Notes: a model not told the origin generated them from the letters alone. DNA of 64,000 nucleotides from Aquilaria yunnanensis (GCA_039654915.1 CM077596.1:4340001-4404000); one strand, 5' to 3'. Counted from the stretch's first letter, positions 18,854 to 31,803 are shown. Program-made: numbers and translations.

Positions 18854-19702
18854 CTAGCAACTTGGACTTGGTTTTGCTTGATGAGGCGGCAATGGATTGT
18901 GGGTGACATTTGGCTCATCGGAAAAGTCCAACCACTTTGACTCGATTAATTGTTGAACTATACGCTTCAATGCCATGCAGTTTTCCAAGCCATGGCCTGG
19001 AACGCCATCATGATATGGGCAGGTAATGTTAGGGTCATACCACCTTGGATATGGGGGTTTGAATGGCTTTGTAGGAATTGGACGGATAAATTGTCTTTCG
19101 ATGAGTTTTGGGTATAACTCGGTATAAGTTATGGAAATTGGTGTGAAAACTTCTCTTGGTTTTGGTGCAGGTACTGGAGGAGTAGGAGCAGGTGGCCATG
19201 ACTGATTAGGTCTGTTAAAAGGATAATTGTTGGGCCTATTCAGAGGATAATCATTGGGCCTATTTGGAAGGTAATTATTGGGCCCATTGGCAAAATAGGA
19301 TAGGCGAGGTCCGATAGCCACAGTATCCACGAGGGGAATCCTTCTTCCGTGTCCTATTTGTTGTACTTCGTCATCTTTTCTTCTGGATGGTCCTCCTCTT
19401 TTCATAGGATTATTAAAGGATTCAGCAATATTCCCAGTCCTAATCTCATGCTCGATTCTTTCTCCAGACATGACAATGTTAGAAAAATTAGTTGCCGAAT
19501 TGCCAATGAGTTCGTCATAATATAGGTACTTCAGTGTCTGGACAAACAAAGTGACCATTTCTCTTTCTGTCATGGGTGGCTGAACTTGTGCTTCTTGAAT
19601 TGCTTTCGCCTTGATTAGCTCGATCAATTGTCTCATTTGTTCGGCCATACTTTCTATCTTGGACTCTATCTTTATGAGACGTCCTTCGATTTGTTCTGCC
19701 AT
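18854..19702 (-). CDS. gag: Truncated Ogre/Tat-type gag lacking the capsid core
   Basis: 282 residues from the ATG at 19702. Residues 1-35 are a charged, coiled-coil-like start (KIESKIESMAEQMRQLIELI). It then joins abruptly at about residue 36-42 to QPPMTEREMVTLFVQTL, which in Ogre/Tat gags follows the roughly 150-residue retrotransposon gag (capsid) domain, so that domain has been deleted in frame. A Pro/Asn-rich linker with three PNNYPFNRPN-like repeats follows (about 140-165). Then come the conserved Tyr/Leu segment (ITYTELYPKLIERQFIRP) and a C-x2-H-x5-H-x4-C knuckle (CPYHDGVPGHGLENC, about 229-243). The protein could still bind nucleic acid, but I infer it cannot form particles alone. It is the first frame after the 5' LTR and leader. 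Confidence 0.85.
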   Translation of the reverse strand: MAEQIEGRLIKIESKIESMAEQMRQLIELIKAKAIQEAQVQPPMTEREMVTLFVQTLKYLYYDELIGNSATNFSNIVMSGERIEHEIRTGNIAESFNNPMKRGGPSRRKDDEVQQIGHGRRIPLVDTVAIGPRLSYFANGPNNYLPNRPNDYPLNRPNNYPFNRPNQSWPPAPTPPVPAPKPREVFTPISITYTELYPKLIERQFIRPIPTKPFKPPYPRWYDPNITCPYHDGVPGHGLENCMALKRIVQQLIESKWLDFSDEPNVTHNPLPPHQAKPSPSC

Positions 19703-20677
19703 TAATCTTATTTGGAGTCGAGTTGAATATCGGTGTCGAGGTCCAATTTTATCCTTTTAAAAGTAAGGTATATTTTTTTAGATCCTATGTGTATGTGATT
19801 GATGCAATGGATGCATGTAGGAAAAATGAGATTATGTTTTTATCAGACTTTGTATACACGTGATTAATGTAATGGATGTATGCAATGAGATTATGTTTTT
19901 ATCAGACTTTATATGCACGTGATTAATGTAATGGATGTATGCGATGAGTGAATTTGATTATCCACTATCGTGGAACTTCAAGACTTTTAGTTGTTATTAA
20001 AAAGACCAAAAAGTTAGCATAGTTTGATGCGTGGTTTTGATGCATGAAGAATATTTGCACAAAACAGAAGTATAACAAAAGAAAGATAAGTTTATTAATA
20101 ACTTAAATAGCAATAAACAACTCATGAACTATTATGGAAAAATGAGTTAAAACCATAAATACGAAAAAAAAAAGTGTAGAGCAACAACACAGCATAACAA
20201 GGATATGCTTATGGCGTTGGTAAATGGGAGGTATACTATGGTCAGTTCTATGGTTAAGTGGGGAGTTCTATATGCATAAGGTGGCTTATCAAAAAGGCAA
20301 GGGATAGTTCCCGAATCCCGTCACTAAATTATAGTGACGGCCCGATTCCTTACCCTCTAGGGTTTATGTAAGGAATGGATTAATTCGAGTCGTAGCTTTT
20401 CGTGGGCCCATGCAGAGACTAACCGTCTCAGAAGGCAATACACTACTTTGCTACTTTGAAACCGGTGAAGGCTTGGAGACCATGGCCTCACAAGGACAAC
20501 AACACCAATTCCGCTTAGAAAGAATCGTGTTCGATTTAAGTAAGCTCGGGTATAGAGCTTCATATTGTGAATGCATAATGCATGTTTTCGCTAAGTAAAT
20601 ATAGCATATAAAAATCCACATAATAAGCAAAGTAAATTAAAACAAATCAACTTTAGGCTCGACTCACTAACGTCGAG
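19703..20677 (-). other. Untranslated leader between primer site and gag
   Basis: About 975 nt without a recognised gene. A 59-bp direct repeat (AGATTATGTTTTTATCAGAC and following) occurs at about 19829-19950, and a strong stem-loop at 20313-20348. The 68-codon minus frame at 20357-20563 has no recognisable domain. Confidence 0.55.
20313..20348 (-). promoter_or_regulatory. Strong stem-loop in the leader, possible packaging/dimerisation signal
   Basis: CCGTCACTA (20318-20326) and TAGTGACGG (20332-20340) pair perfectly around AATTA. An outer GAATC/GATTC pair (20313-20317, 20344-20348) extends it. Its place between primer site and gag is where LTR retroelements keep RNA-packaging structures, but that function is inference. 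Confidence 0.5.
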
Positions 20678-20695
20678 TCCCCAGTGGAGTCGCCA
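20678..20695 (-). promoter_or_regulatory. Primer-binding site for tRNA-Arg
   Basis: The minus strand reads TGGCGACTCCACTGGGGA, beginning three bases after the 5' LTR. It is complementary to the 3' end, including CCA, of the plant tRNA-Arg as I recall it. Use of tRNA-Arg is characteristic of Ogre-type elements. Confidence 0.8.
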
Positions 20696-20698
20696 AGC

Positions 20699-23609
20699 TG
20701 TGGCAACGTCGGGTTTTCGGGAGTCGCCACCAATCAGTTTACCTAGGTCGATTGGTCACCTTAAATATTGGTCTGCGAGAGTTCGGGGGTTCGGGAGTAC
20801 GGTTACGTTAAAACAACTTTGTTAAAACGCCCAAAAATTGGCACCTTAGTTGATTTTAATTTTGTTTCGCTTTGCTTTTAAATAAATTTCAGTTAATTTT
20901 CAATCTAGAATTTTTAACTGAATTAATCGAAATGTGGATTTTTAAGTTAATTTGTATAAAATTTTATACTTCCGAACCATGGACTCTGCCGAGTCATTTG
21001 GACACGGAAGATTTTGATTCCGAACCATGGACTCTGCCGAGTCATTTGGACACGGAATTTGGTGAAATTTTAAACAATTTTATCCATATTGTAAAAATAT
21101 GGATTTTTTATCTTTTTATTTAATTTATTTATTTTAAAAAGTTTGATATTTTCCAAACCGTAGATCCTGCCGGATCATCCGGATATGGAAATTAAATTTA
21201 ATTTATCGTAATTATTTAATTCTTATTATTAAATTAATTATTAGTTTAATTAATAAATTTATAAGTCTTTTTATTTATGAAATTTTATATTTGTTAATGG
21301 TCTTTAATATTAACTAAATATATTTTTTATTTTTTTTATATTTTATTATTCTTTTCTTTCTTTCTTTTTTTATATTTTTATTCTTTCTTATTTTCTTTTA
21401 CTTTACTTTTCTTTCTTTTCTTTTTTTTATTCTTTTAGTTTTGTTTTGAAAGATTCTTTGTTTAATGAAAGATATTTATTATTTAAATAATTACTCAATT
21501 TATAAAAGAATCAAAAAATAATTTTTAAATATTTAATATCAAAAATCTGTAAAGAAATTAAAGAGTTGACATTTATTTTATGTTTATTCTATTTATTTGA
21601 TAAAATAATAATCAAAAAGTAATTATTTAATCAAGATTTTATTTAAAAAAAATCTAATGATTTATATGTGTATTAAAAATAAAATAAAAAGTCTTGATAT
21701 TTATATAATTTATTCTGAATAAAAGATTAACCAAAAGTAATTATTTAATTAATATTTTTATTTATTTAATAAAGAAAACCAAAAATTTATATGTATATTT
21801 TAAACATAAAAGAAAAGTTTTGATTTTTCATATGCTTCTTTTATTAAAGAAAGATTTTGTTTTAATTTTTATTATTTTTATTAAAAAAATTTTATTCTCC
21901 AAACCATTGGATCCTGGCGGATCATTTGGACATGGAGTTTAATTTTTATTAAATTTTAAATTTTAATTATTTAATTAATTATCAATCTTAATCATAATTT
22001 TATTGGATTTTTATTATTATTTTTATTAAATTTTAATTATTGCTACTTTTAAAGATATATTTAAAAAGAAATGATTTTTATTTTTTTTTTATTTTTGTTT
22101 TGTGATTATTTACTTATGTTTATTTAATTTTAATAAAAGGAATAAAAAATTAATTAATTATTTTTTTATTGTTTTTTAAAGAAATAATAAAAGATAATTA
22201 GCTTTTTTTTTAAAAAATATTATGTTAGTCTTAAAGAATAAAATTAATTATTCACATAAAAGGATTTTATTTTAATTAGTTATCATTTACTTATTTATAT
22301 TATTTTTTTTTCATGATTAATTTCTTTTTTTTTAAATAAAATAAAATTTTTGCATAAAGTAAATAAAGGAAAATGAATAAAGTGGAGGTTTTCTTTTTGT
22401 TTTGGTTTAGACATCCATTTAAAAAAAAAGTAAAAGATGCATAAATTAAATAATAAACAAATAAAGAGAAAACACATAAAGAAATATTAAAAAACAATGA
22501 TAAAAATGGGGCTTTTTGGCCATCCATTAAAAGAATAAAAAAATAGGAGGTATAACCTTCCATGAATTGTAATAATTAGCAAAAGTTAGTAACAATAAAA
22601 ATAAAAGTTAGTAAGTTAGTAAGTTAGTAAGTTAATAACAATAAAAAAAGTTAGCAAAGTTAGTTAAATTAATTGTTAACAACAATAACAACAACAATAA
22701 TAAAAGTTAGTGAAGTAAGTTAATAATAATAACAACAATAATAAAAGGTTAGTAATAATAACAACAACAAATAAACAAGTAAATATAAAAGAGTTAGTAA
22801 TTAATTCTGCAAGAACAAAATAAAAGGTTAGTGACCAAAGTGAAAGAAAATTAAAAAGATGAAGGATTAAATGAGAGTTGTACCCTTAAAAACTGAATTT
22901 GAAATTCTGGAAACGTGAAGAACAGAACGCACGCGCGCGGGGGGAGAGAAAAAAAAAAGGGTCAGAGAAGGTTTAGGTTTTCTGGAGAGGAATAGAAGAG
23001 GGCCAGGGACCTAGGCTATAATTTTTTCTTTTTCCAAAACGGAGCTCTAAGCTTCATTTCTATTTTTTTATGTGTTCAGCACAAAATTTGGGGGGCTATT
23101 TATAGAGGAAGTTTAGCTGAACTGTTGATGGATAAATTAAGAAAAAATTTCAAACTTATCTCTTAAATTGGTAAAATGACAATTTTAGTCCTTTACGTCT
23201 CTCAGCCTCAGGATAAGTTCCTGAAGCTTCTGATTTTGACAATTTTGTCGTTTTCTGTCAATTTGAGCCAAAAACGTCGGCAGGCTCAAAATTTTATGTG
23301 ACAAACTACCAAATGCTCCTGGAACTTTTAGAATTTGTCAATTTTTTCCGAAACTTCTCAATTTTGTCATTTTTACCTCAAACTTTTAATTTTTGGTCAT
23401 TTTTTCATGAAATTTTATTTTATTTCAAACATACACATATTCACACATATATCATTTTAAATCAAATTTTCACAAAACAAAAATATATTTTAAACTAATT
23501 AAATTTTTTTTTAATAATAATAGTAATATATTTTTTTTTTTAAATTAATTTTTTTTAATAAAATTTTTTTCAAAATTTTAAAACACCCGGACGAAATTGG
23601 GTGTCAACA
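20699..23609 (-). repeat. 5' LTR of the Ogre-type element
   Basis: 2911 bp, near-identical to 6362-9273. Element transcription should start inside it, downstream of the TATA box near 23096-23105, and run towards lower coordinates. It begins TGTTGACACCC at 23609 and ends GTTGCCACA at 20699 on the minus strand. Confidence 0.93.
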
Positions 23610-23614
23610 GTTAT
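23610..23614. repeat. Right target-site duplication GTTAT
   Basis: Perfect partner of 6357-6361. Confidence 0.9.
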
Positions 23615-23639
23615 ACTATATTTTATTCTACCATTTAAT

Positions 23640-24330
23640 GAAATAAAAGGGTAACCAAAACTAACCATACTAAGTAGGTATGACTTATCTCTGTTTAGCT
23701 AAACTTGAAGATGCAGCTACCCTGTTAAAAAACCACAAGTGCAAATACTGAAAAGAAACTATAATAATATCAATATGAGTTATTATATTCTCTATGCCCA
23801 AAAGAATAAAGAGTAAAATTTCACAAGTGCTTATCTTTGTCTCTGCTAAATTTCCACGCACAACTAGGCTATTTTAAAAATTAAAATCCTGAATGCTACA
23901 ACATCAATTAAAATAATATTATTATGAGTCATTATAGGAAAGAAATAAAATAAGAAGTAAAAATCTAGGGTAAATAGTTAGTACTTATTTTCATCTAAGG
24001 TAAATTTAAACACACAGCAAGGATGTTACAAAATTAAAAATTCCATTGCTACAAAATCAATTATAATAATATTATTAGGGCCATTATAAAAAAAAATATA
24101 ATAAAAACCAAACTTCCATACCTAAAAAGAGTATTGACTTAGCTTCATCTTAGATAAAGTTCAAGCGTGGAATAGAATTGTTTGAAAATAAAACTTCCAA
24201 AAGCAGAAAATAATAATAACATTAATATTACTATTATTATTATTAGTAAGATGATGATGATGATGATGATGATAATATATTATCTAACAATAAAATAGTA
24301 AGTAAAATTAAACCAAAGAGTTAGGGCTTA
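23640..24330. repeat. Degenerate tandem repeat of about 130 bp
   Basis: Words such as 'CTTATCTTTGTCTCTGCTAAA / CTTATTTTCATCTAAGGTAAA / CTTAGCTTCATCTTAGATAAA', 'AAAATTAAAATCCTGAATGC / AAAATTAAAAATTCCATTGC' and 'ATAATATTATTA' recur about every 130-150 bp, in four or five diverged units. A (GAT)n microsatellite is at 24250-24275. Confidence 0.5.
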
Positions 24331-27119
24331 TCTTTGTTGATGATAAAGTTGGACATTGAACTGTTTTGGGATAAAAAATATGGACATCGAACAATGGCTA
24401 TGATAGATGAAAAATATAGAGGCAAATCAGTCTCACAATATGCAAAAACAATTAAAAAAATAGAAAATTAAATTTTCCATTAAGAACTGATAGGTACACA
24501 CACCAAAACCATAGCTGGAGGAAGCAAAGAGTTACAGTAATGGCCAAATCCTAATATACCACAGAAGAAGCAAAAAGGACCAGAAAAAGATTTCAATGTT
24601 AAAGAAAAAAATATGAAAACGACTAAAACGTATCTGAATGAAGGGAACAACAACAAAAATCACCAGATCCATGGAAAACCACTAATGAAACAATAAAATC
24701 CTGCGAGACATGAACAACTTTTTAAATGGACCATGTTAGATACATGTAAATCTCTAGATCAGACAAAACAAATGGCTATTTGTATAAAAAAATATGTTAG
24801 TCTATAATTTAGCAAGACCATTGTGGATTGGAAAGTACGAATGAAAAAAAATAAAGGATCCATGCAAATCTGAACAATTTATTTGACCAAATTCGTGAAA
24901 ACTACATAAGAAAACAAAAAGACCTAAAAAAATGGTGCAAATGAAACCAAAAAAAACCCGGCCGCACAAAGCATAACTGGGTAAAGGGAACAATAAGAGA
25001 AATCACTAGATCCGCACAAAAAACCAACCAAGTAAAAAAAACACATACAAATAGATAAAACAACCATGTGTAGTGGCTGGACCCTCATTAGTACTGTAGT
25101 GATGGCTGGAAGTCTCACGGCCGACCAATTTTAAAAAGAGGAAAAGGATAAATCTCGTAAGCAGAGATATAAGTTAAAGAGAGGAAAAGGAGAAATCTGG
25201 CGAGCAGGGAGAAGTTTTGGTAAAAGTGCAAAGAAAAAACAAGTAATTTGTGTATATATATGTGGGCATACAATTACAGATATGCCCTCATGCTTTAATT
25301 AATATCACAACAATGTTAAAAGCTTCTACTGTTCAATTGAGGACAAAAGTTTAATGTTTTTTTTTTTCATAATTACCCCTCAAAATGTTATGATTCACTG
25401 TTACTGTCTCTCATCTTACACCTATCGTACATTTAAGTCAATGAAGTTTAAAACTATTACATCACACTTTCACACAAAAATTTATATATTTACACCATTC
25501 AAACTATTTTTACTTCATGTTGCAATCACCAAATTAGTTATAAAAATATATTTTTAAAAAATTCAATGTAGTTGCTAGCTACTTTTGTTTAGCCAATTAA
25601 GTTAGGCCCAACTCATTATCCTTAACTTTAAATTTTCTTTGTTTGCATGGCCAAGATTATATTTTTAATTTGGTGGGTTTTAACTATCCATAATTTATAA
25701 TGGCCATTTATTGTTTTTTTTTTTAATTCATCAGGCGGACAAAATTTGACTCATATTTTACTATTTAAACTTTTTTGGATGCATTTCGGTCATGTATTCT
25801 ATTTTCTTCTATTTTTTATGGAAGGTCATGTATTTTGTTTTCAACTTTATTTCTAGTTTAGTTAATTTGTACTCATAAGTTTTTTATCTAAATTGATTAC
25901 TTCAATTGGGTCAGATATTTTCAAATCAGTAGTACCCAATCAAACTTCTACTATTAAAACTATTTATTATTCAATTTTTTATGATATATTTGGTGTCATC
26001 TATTTTTAACTTGTACACACAGGAAGGTTATGTATTTTTTTCTTCGAGTGCCCCATATATTTTAAAATCGATGTCATGATTTTTCCCTAGTTTAATTTGA
26101 TTTCAAGTATATCTTAACTCATATTAATGGATTATTTTATCGATTCGAATTAAATGGCCCAAATTGGCTTGTTCCATGCATTCATTCAATCTTTTACATT
26201 TTCATCCAGACTAACATAATTTATTTTTTGAATTATTTTATTCTCATTTAAATATTACTGAATTTTCATACTAATTATGAACAAATTTGGCACAAACCCA
26301 TAAAATATCCCTTATTTAACGTTTATTAACATTTTCCCAACCCTTTTAACATTACACTATTTTGTTAAAATATTACAAATGCTTGGTTTGGAAGAGACCC
26401 AAGATGAACAATAAAGCATTTATTTGGATGGAGAAAGATCTATAAAAAAACACATATTAAGAAACACAGACGTATGGATGCAAGAGAATATGGAAAATTA
26501 CTCCATTGTCTCGAGGCACGTGTTGTTAACAATATATGTATGTGTGTGTGTGTGTGTGTGAAACATTAAAGGAGAATGCTGGTGATAATTTTCACTTACT
26601 TAATCTTTGAACAATTACACCTATATTTGCATTGTATTAAAAGCAGTGTTCCCAAGTATGAAAACTTATTCTTAAGTATTACATACAATGTTTGATAATC
26701 ATATTTAGTAGGGGTTACATAAAAATAATTTTACTGTCGATAACCCAAATGATAAATATATTTTACATATTAGATCATACTCAATGCAAGTTCTAATCTT
26801 TGGTTAAACAACAATAACTACATGTGCAAGTTACTAATTGAACGTGTATTTGATACAATTTTGTGGTTATATTGTTGATATAATATTTTGTTATTTCAAA
26901 TTTAGTGTTATATTAGCAAATAGAAAATGGATAATAGAGAGAGGCGAGCAAACCAGTGAGTTATTTTGTCTTCTCAGAGATGAGAACGGCCAGAACATAA
27001 TATTTCCACATCCTTTGGGCATTCATTGATCTATACACAAGCCAGCTAAGGTCGTTGCCTACAAAACAAAGTCAATGTCTTTAAGAGTATTACTTTTATA
27101 CTATCTGTAAGTGAAAATT
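24331..27119. other. AT-rich intergenic DNA
   Basis: I see no supported gene. (TG)10 lies at 26541-26560. The small frames around 24802-25118 (minus) and 25354-25557 are hydrophobic low-complexity translations of AT-rich DNA. The 5' end of Helitron 1 should lie in or before this stretch, but I could not place it. Confidence 0.5.
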
Positions 27120-30100
27120 AGGTGTCACCTAGGAGTTCACATTATAGTGCTATCAATCGAGAAACCTATACTGCACCACATGGGCATGTTGTTTCTGATA
27201 CTAAATTGAGTAGGATGCCCCTTTGTGACATGACAAACATTATGCACCCTTCTATTACTATTACGTTAGATCAAAGTCAATCAGCAACTGTCACCCAAAG
27301 TTTTTGCATTACCTTAGTTAGTACCCCTATTCCATTGATGCAAAATGCCACCTAGTGTGAAAGGTGTAAAGTGTGAGTTGTCGACTTACAACCAATTCTA
27401 ATCTTCGATATTGAAAATGAAAGTACCATGGATTTACCAACATCCATTTTTATTTAATATGTATATTGAACCAAAACTATTTCCAACCAGATACAATACC
27501 TACCAATACCCAGCCTCATGATAGCTCTTCAGTTCAAGGACTCACTATTGCACACCATTTGAGTAACGACCTTCATATTTATAAATTCTTTATTTGGATT
27601 TCTTTCCTCAAACCACTTATTCCAAAAACAATATGTTCTTCAAAATAGGGTGTCATTTTGTAAGAGAAGATTTTGGTCCACCTGATCGTGTATACCCTAA
27701 CCAACACTGTTAGACAACTGTTTGGTATAAGGAAAAAAAATGTCAAGTCACGTCGCCTAAGGAAACCAACATTCTTGATCTGCTACAAAAATTGAAAAGT
27801 ATAATTGCCTCACAAAACATCTCCTCAAGAATTGCTACGTAACTTAGTGGATTATAATGGTGATGTAAAATCCAAACATTTTTATAAACACATACGAGAA
27901 TTCAATTATTGTTTTCCTTTCATATTTACTGGGGGTGAAATTAATATGGCAATTAATGATGGAGGTGGACCCCTGTGTTTCAATTGAAAGGAAAAAATCA
28001 CCATCTGATTAGCAATTTGGTTCCGTCTTATGGCAATCCACTAAGATTTGCACAATTGTATGTACACAATACATAGCCTGAGACAGAAAATCACATAAGA
28101 AGTTTTGGTGCAGACAATGCAACTACAATTAATAAAGCCATTTTTTAAGGATTAATACAAATGTTTGATAAGAATAATTAGCTTGTAAGATAGTTTCACA
28201 GGACTCATGATATGTTTCAGGATTTTGGTGGCCAACCTGTTCGATTGTGTCTTTTAATGCGTAGATTTGGAGATGGTCATTGGTATAATTTACCTAAGTC
28301 TAGTGAGATAGCTGGATTAACTGTTGGACTTGAAGAAAAATAGGACAATAGAAGGGATATTGTTGTTTTCATTCATCGTCATGGTCCAATGCGCATCAAT
28401 GTATTACACGCTAAGTTAATGGCATCATATTGAGGCCTAATGATACTTATGGTTACCAAGAAGAAATTCTTTACTGTGAAGGAGCTTTGACTGGAGGCAT
28501 ACGCAATAGAGTGGCGTTTAGGGAATATTATGCCTTCTAGTTGTAACAATGCCAATTTGTTTATTCTCTTATGTTTTGGGGTGGTAGACTATTTCAGCAA
28601 TATGTTGTCTTTCCGTATTGTTATAGTCTTGAGGAACACTTCAATTAGATTAGAGGACATAAAGTACAACTACGCAGCAAGTGTTATATGGTTTGGAAGA
28701 TGTCATCAATAGAGGTTATACAAATGCCTCATTGACTGGGGGACCCTATATCCTTCCAATATCATTCACTGGTAGTGCTTGCTACATGGCTTAAAACTAC
28801 CAAGATGCAACGGCGATTTGTTATTGGATTGGTTATCCAGATCTGTTTATAACAATGACATGCAATCATAACTAGAATAAGATCACGAAGTGCTTCGAAT
28901 TAATTCTTGGACAAAGAGTAGGAGATAGACCTAACATCGTGGACCATGTATTTGAGATAAAATTACAATCTTTGCTTCATGAAATCACTAAGGGACAACA
29001 CTTTGGTAGATCTATAGCCGGTACTATGACATTACCTGTCATAAAATTCAATCTAAGTATGAATATTTTATATGTTATTGGCAATACTGGGCATCTTTCA
29101 TGCAATTGTTGTTGTAATAGAATACTAGAAACATGGTTTGTCCGATGCATATATTACGCTGTTCCTATTTGAAGAAGATAAACTCCATGACCCTTCATCA
29201 ATTGATAAATTTATATTTGCTGAGCTACCTGATAAATCAACTGACCCATTAGGGTATGCTGCAATGGCTAAGCATATGATGCCTAGTCATTGTGGAAAAT
29301 GCTAATCTTAGGTCTTTGTGTATGGTCAATGGCAAGCGTAAAAAGTACCCATGTCCTTTTTAGTTGGAAACATCAATTGATGAAGATGGCTATCCTATAT
29401 ATAAACACTGATATATGGAAGGTACAGTAACAAAGAATGGTTCAATCCTTGATAATTATTTTGTTGTTCCTCGATAGGTCAATTTGGTTGTCAGAAATGA
29501 TTGTCATTGTAAAGTTGAGAAAACAAATAGGGACAGCTACATGAAGTACTTTTATAAATACATGTGTAAAGGGACTGATAGGTCAACTATAATCATTGAA
29601 AGTTCTATATCTAATTCTTCTATGACCTAAGTACAAATTGGTGGTGAAGTTGATGAAATCAAACAGTATGTGGACTGTAGATATATTTCAGCATTTGAGG
29701 CATGTTGGCACATTTTTTAGTTTAATATTCATCATCATGACCCTCAAGTGAGACTTTTATCTTTTCATCTTCCCAATGAACAAAATGTTGTGTATCCAGT
29801 TAATGCCAACATCAAAAACATCGTGGAATGTTAGAGAAACAATGTCATGAAATTCTTAGCTTATGTATGTCAAGTTCCGTATGCATATGTTTGGAATAGA
29901 CAATAGAAAGATTGGACCCCACATCAAAAAGAATAGTCTATGGGTAATATATGGAATGTACACCTGACTGTTTGTGAAAAACATTGCCTTCAAATGTTAA
30001 TAACATTCAATGAGGTCCAACCTTATTTGAGGACTTATGCGCAATTCATGATATTGTTTATCTGACTTTTAAGGAAGCATGTCTTTTATTAGGTTTATTA

Positions 30101-31803
30101 GATAAAGATGGTGCATGACGTGAGGCATTACATGAGGCTTTTGAATGGGTGATGCCTTTATACTTACGAGAGCTTTTTTTTACATTTTTTTTTTCAAATT
30201 GGGAACCCTTAGGATTTGTGGATGCGGCATCATGATGCATTGTTTGATGATGTTACTATAAAACACATCAAATAGAGAATGATCAAGAATTAATGTTTTC
30301 AGATTTGGGAAGGTACAGTTATGCACTTTATGATGTTGAAAAAATCCTGAATTGGAATGGAAGAAGCTTGAAGGAATTTGTTGGTATGCCTTATCTAATT
30401 TGCACACACTAGAGGAGTTGAATTATAATCAGGCTGCACTTTTAGCCGAACATGATTCTTTATGTCGTAGTTTGAATGTAGGCCAATTAAGAGTTGACAA
30501 GTCCATAATGGGAGTGATGTAATCTGGTAATGGTGGACTATTTTTTGTCCATGGCAGTGGTGGCACAGGTAAAACTTATATTTAACACTGTTATCACTTG
30601 TAAATTCTGAAAGAAAGATAGCTTTAGCTGGTGCATCATCAAGTATTGCAGCGCTTTTGTTTCCAGGAGGGGGTGTATCGCACATTCATAGAAGAAAATA
30701 CCTATCAAGTTAGACAATGAATCTGTATGCAATGTTAAGCAATTAACTCCACCTACGAAGTTACTTTGTAAGATGAGCATTATTGTATGAGATAAGGCAC
30801 TCATGGCTCATCGGTATGCTTTTGAAGACTTGAATTGCACTATAGGTGATATCATACATCTTTATGATCAGAGTGTTGCAAATAAAATTTTTGGTGAAAA
30901 AACTATAGTTCTCAATGGTGATTTTCGGCAGATCTTACCTATCGTTAATCATGGTAGCAAGGGTGCTATCATAAGAGCTTGATTGCCTTCATCACCACTT
31001 TGGTCAAATTGTTGTGTCCACACCTGAAAATATGCGAATGACAAATTCAAAAAATCCAAAAATTACTAAGAAGGTTGCCTGCTATCAGAGAAGCTGTCAG
31101 ATGATAAAAAGGAACCAAGTTAAACCAAAATCTCTTAGGAGTTTTTAATTCTACTAAAGGAAGACCCAATTGATGATGTTATACGAGACACATTCCCAGA
31201 TTTGCATATTATGCTCATTGATGGGAAATATCTTAAAGAAAGGATGATCCTTGCCATAAAAATGATAGTGTCAGTGATATTAATAATCAACTATTTGCAC
31301 ACCTTCCTAGAGATAGTAAAACATATTTGTGTACAAATTGCATCTCACCATCCTCCAAGAATGTTGAGGCATATACTATGTTATATCCAGTTAAGTATTT
31401 AAATAGTTTGAATTTTTCTGGATTTCCAAATCATATATTGAAGTTGAAGGTTGGGTGCTAGTTATATTGTTGTTAAACATAAACCAAGCAAGCGGTTTAT
31501 GCAGTGGAACAAGATTGATTATTACTCGGATGGCTGATAAAGTAATTGAAGCAAAGATCTTAACTGTTAGTCACGTTGGAACCTGTTGTTTGATTCTACA
31601 TATTGAAATGGTATCTTCAGACACTCAATTATCATTTGATCTTTCTCATTAACAATTCCATTGAAACCATGTTTTGTGATAACAATAAATAAGAGTCAGG
31701 AACAAACATTTAATCATGTTGGCCTATACCTTCAAGAACCTATTTTTAGTCATTGCCAACTGTATCCTGCTATTTCTTATAGTACTTTACTTGATGGATT
31801 TTG
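27120..31803 (+). pseudogene. Helitron 1 Rep/helicase gene, heavily decayed
   Basis: It is collinear with the better copy at 53592-58564. Recognisable pieces: a Helitron N-terminal-like segment at 27805-27990 (LLRNLVDYNGDVKSKHFYKH); the Rep region near 29120-29170, where the HUH motif has decayed to SDAYITLFLF with both histidines lost; a Walker A remnant FFVHGSGGTGKT at about 30540-30577, followed at once by a stop; the helicase motif LNGDFRQILPIVNHG at about 30910-30955; and a C-terminal SGFPNHILKLKVGC..LLLN piece at 31410-31480. Stops and frameshifts are scattered throughout. It cannot encode a working protein. Confidence 0.85.

Larger units (their letters stand above)
6362..23609 (-). mobile_element. 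Young non-autonomous Ogre/Tat-type LTR retrotransposon carrying genes
   Basis: This is a complete 17,248-bp element read from the minus strand. Its LTRs (20699-23609 as 5', 6362-9273 as 3') begin TGTTGACACCC and end GTTGCCACA in element sense. GTTAT is duplicated at both sides. The primer site at 20678-20695 matches 18 nt of the 3' end of plant tRNA-Arg, as used by Ogre-type Ty3/gypsy elements, and a G-rich polypurine tract abuts the 3' LTR. The only retroviral-type frame is a shortened gag (18854-19702). I find no protease, reverse transcriptase, RNase H or integrase motifs in any frame. The rest is cargo in the sense direction: four tandem Cys4-protein genes and a LOG gene, plus several tandem-repeat arrays. 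By eye the LTRs differ at three bases and one indel, so insertion is recent. Confidence 0.92.
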
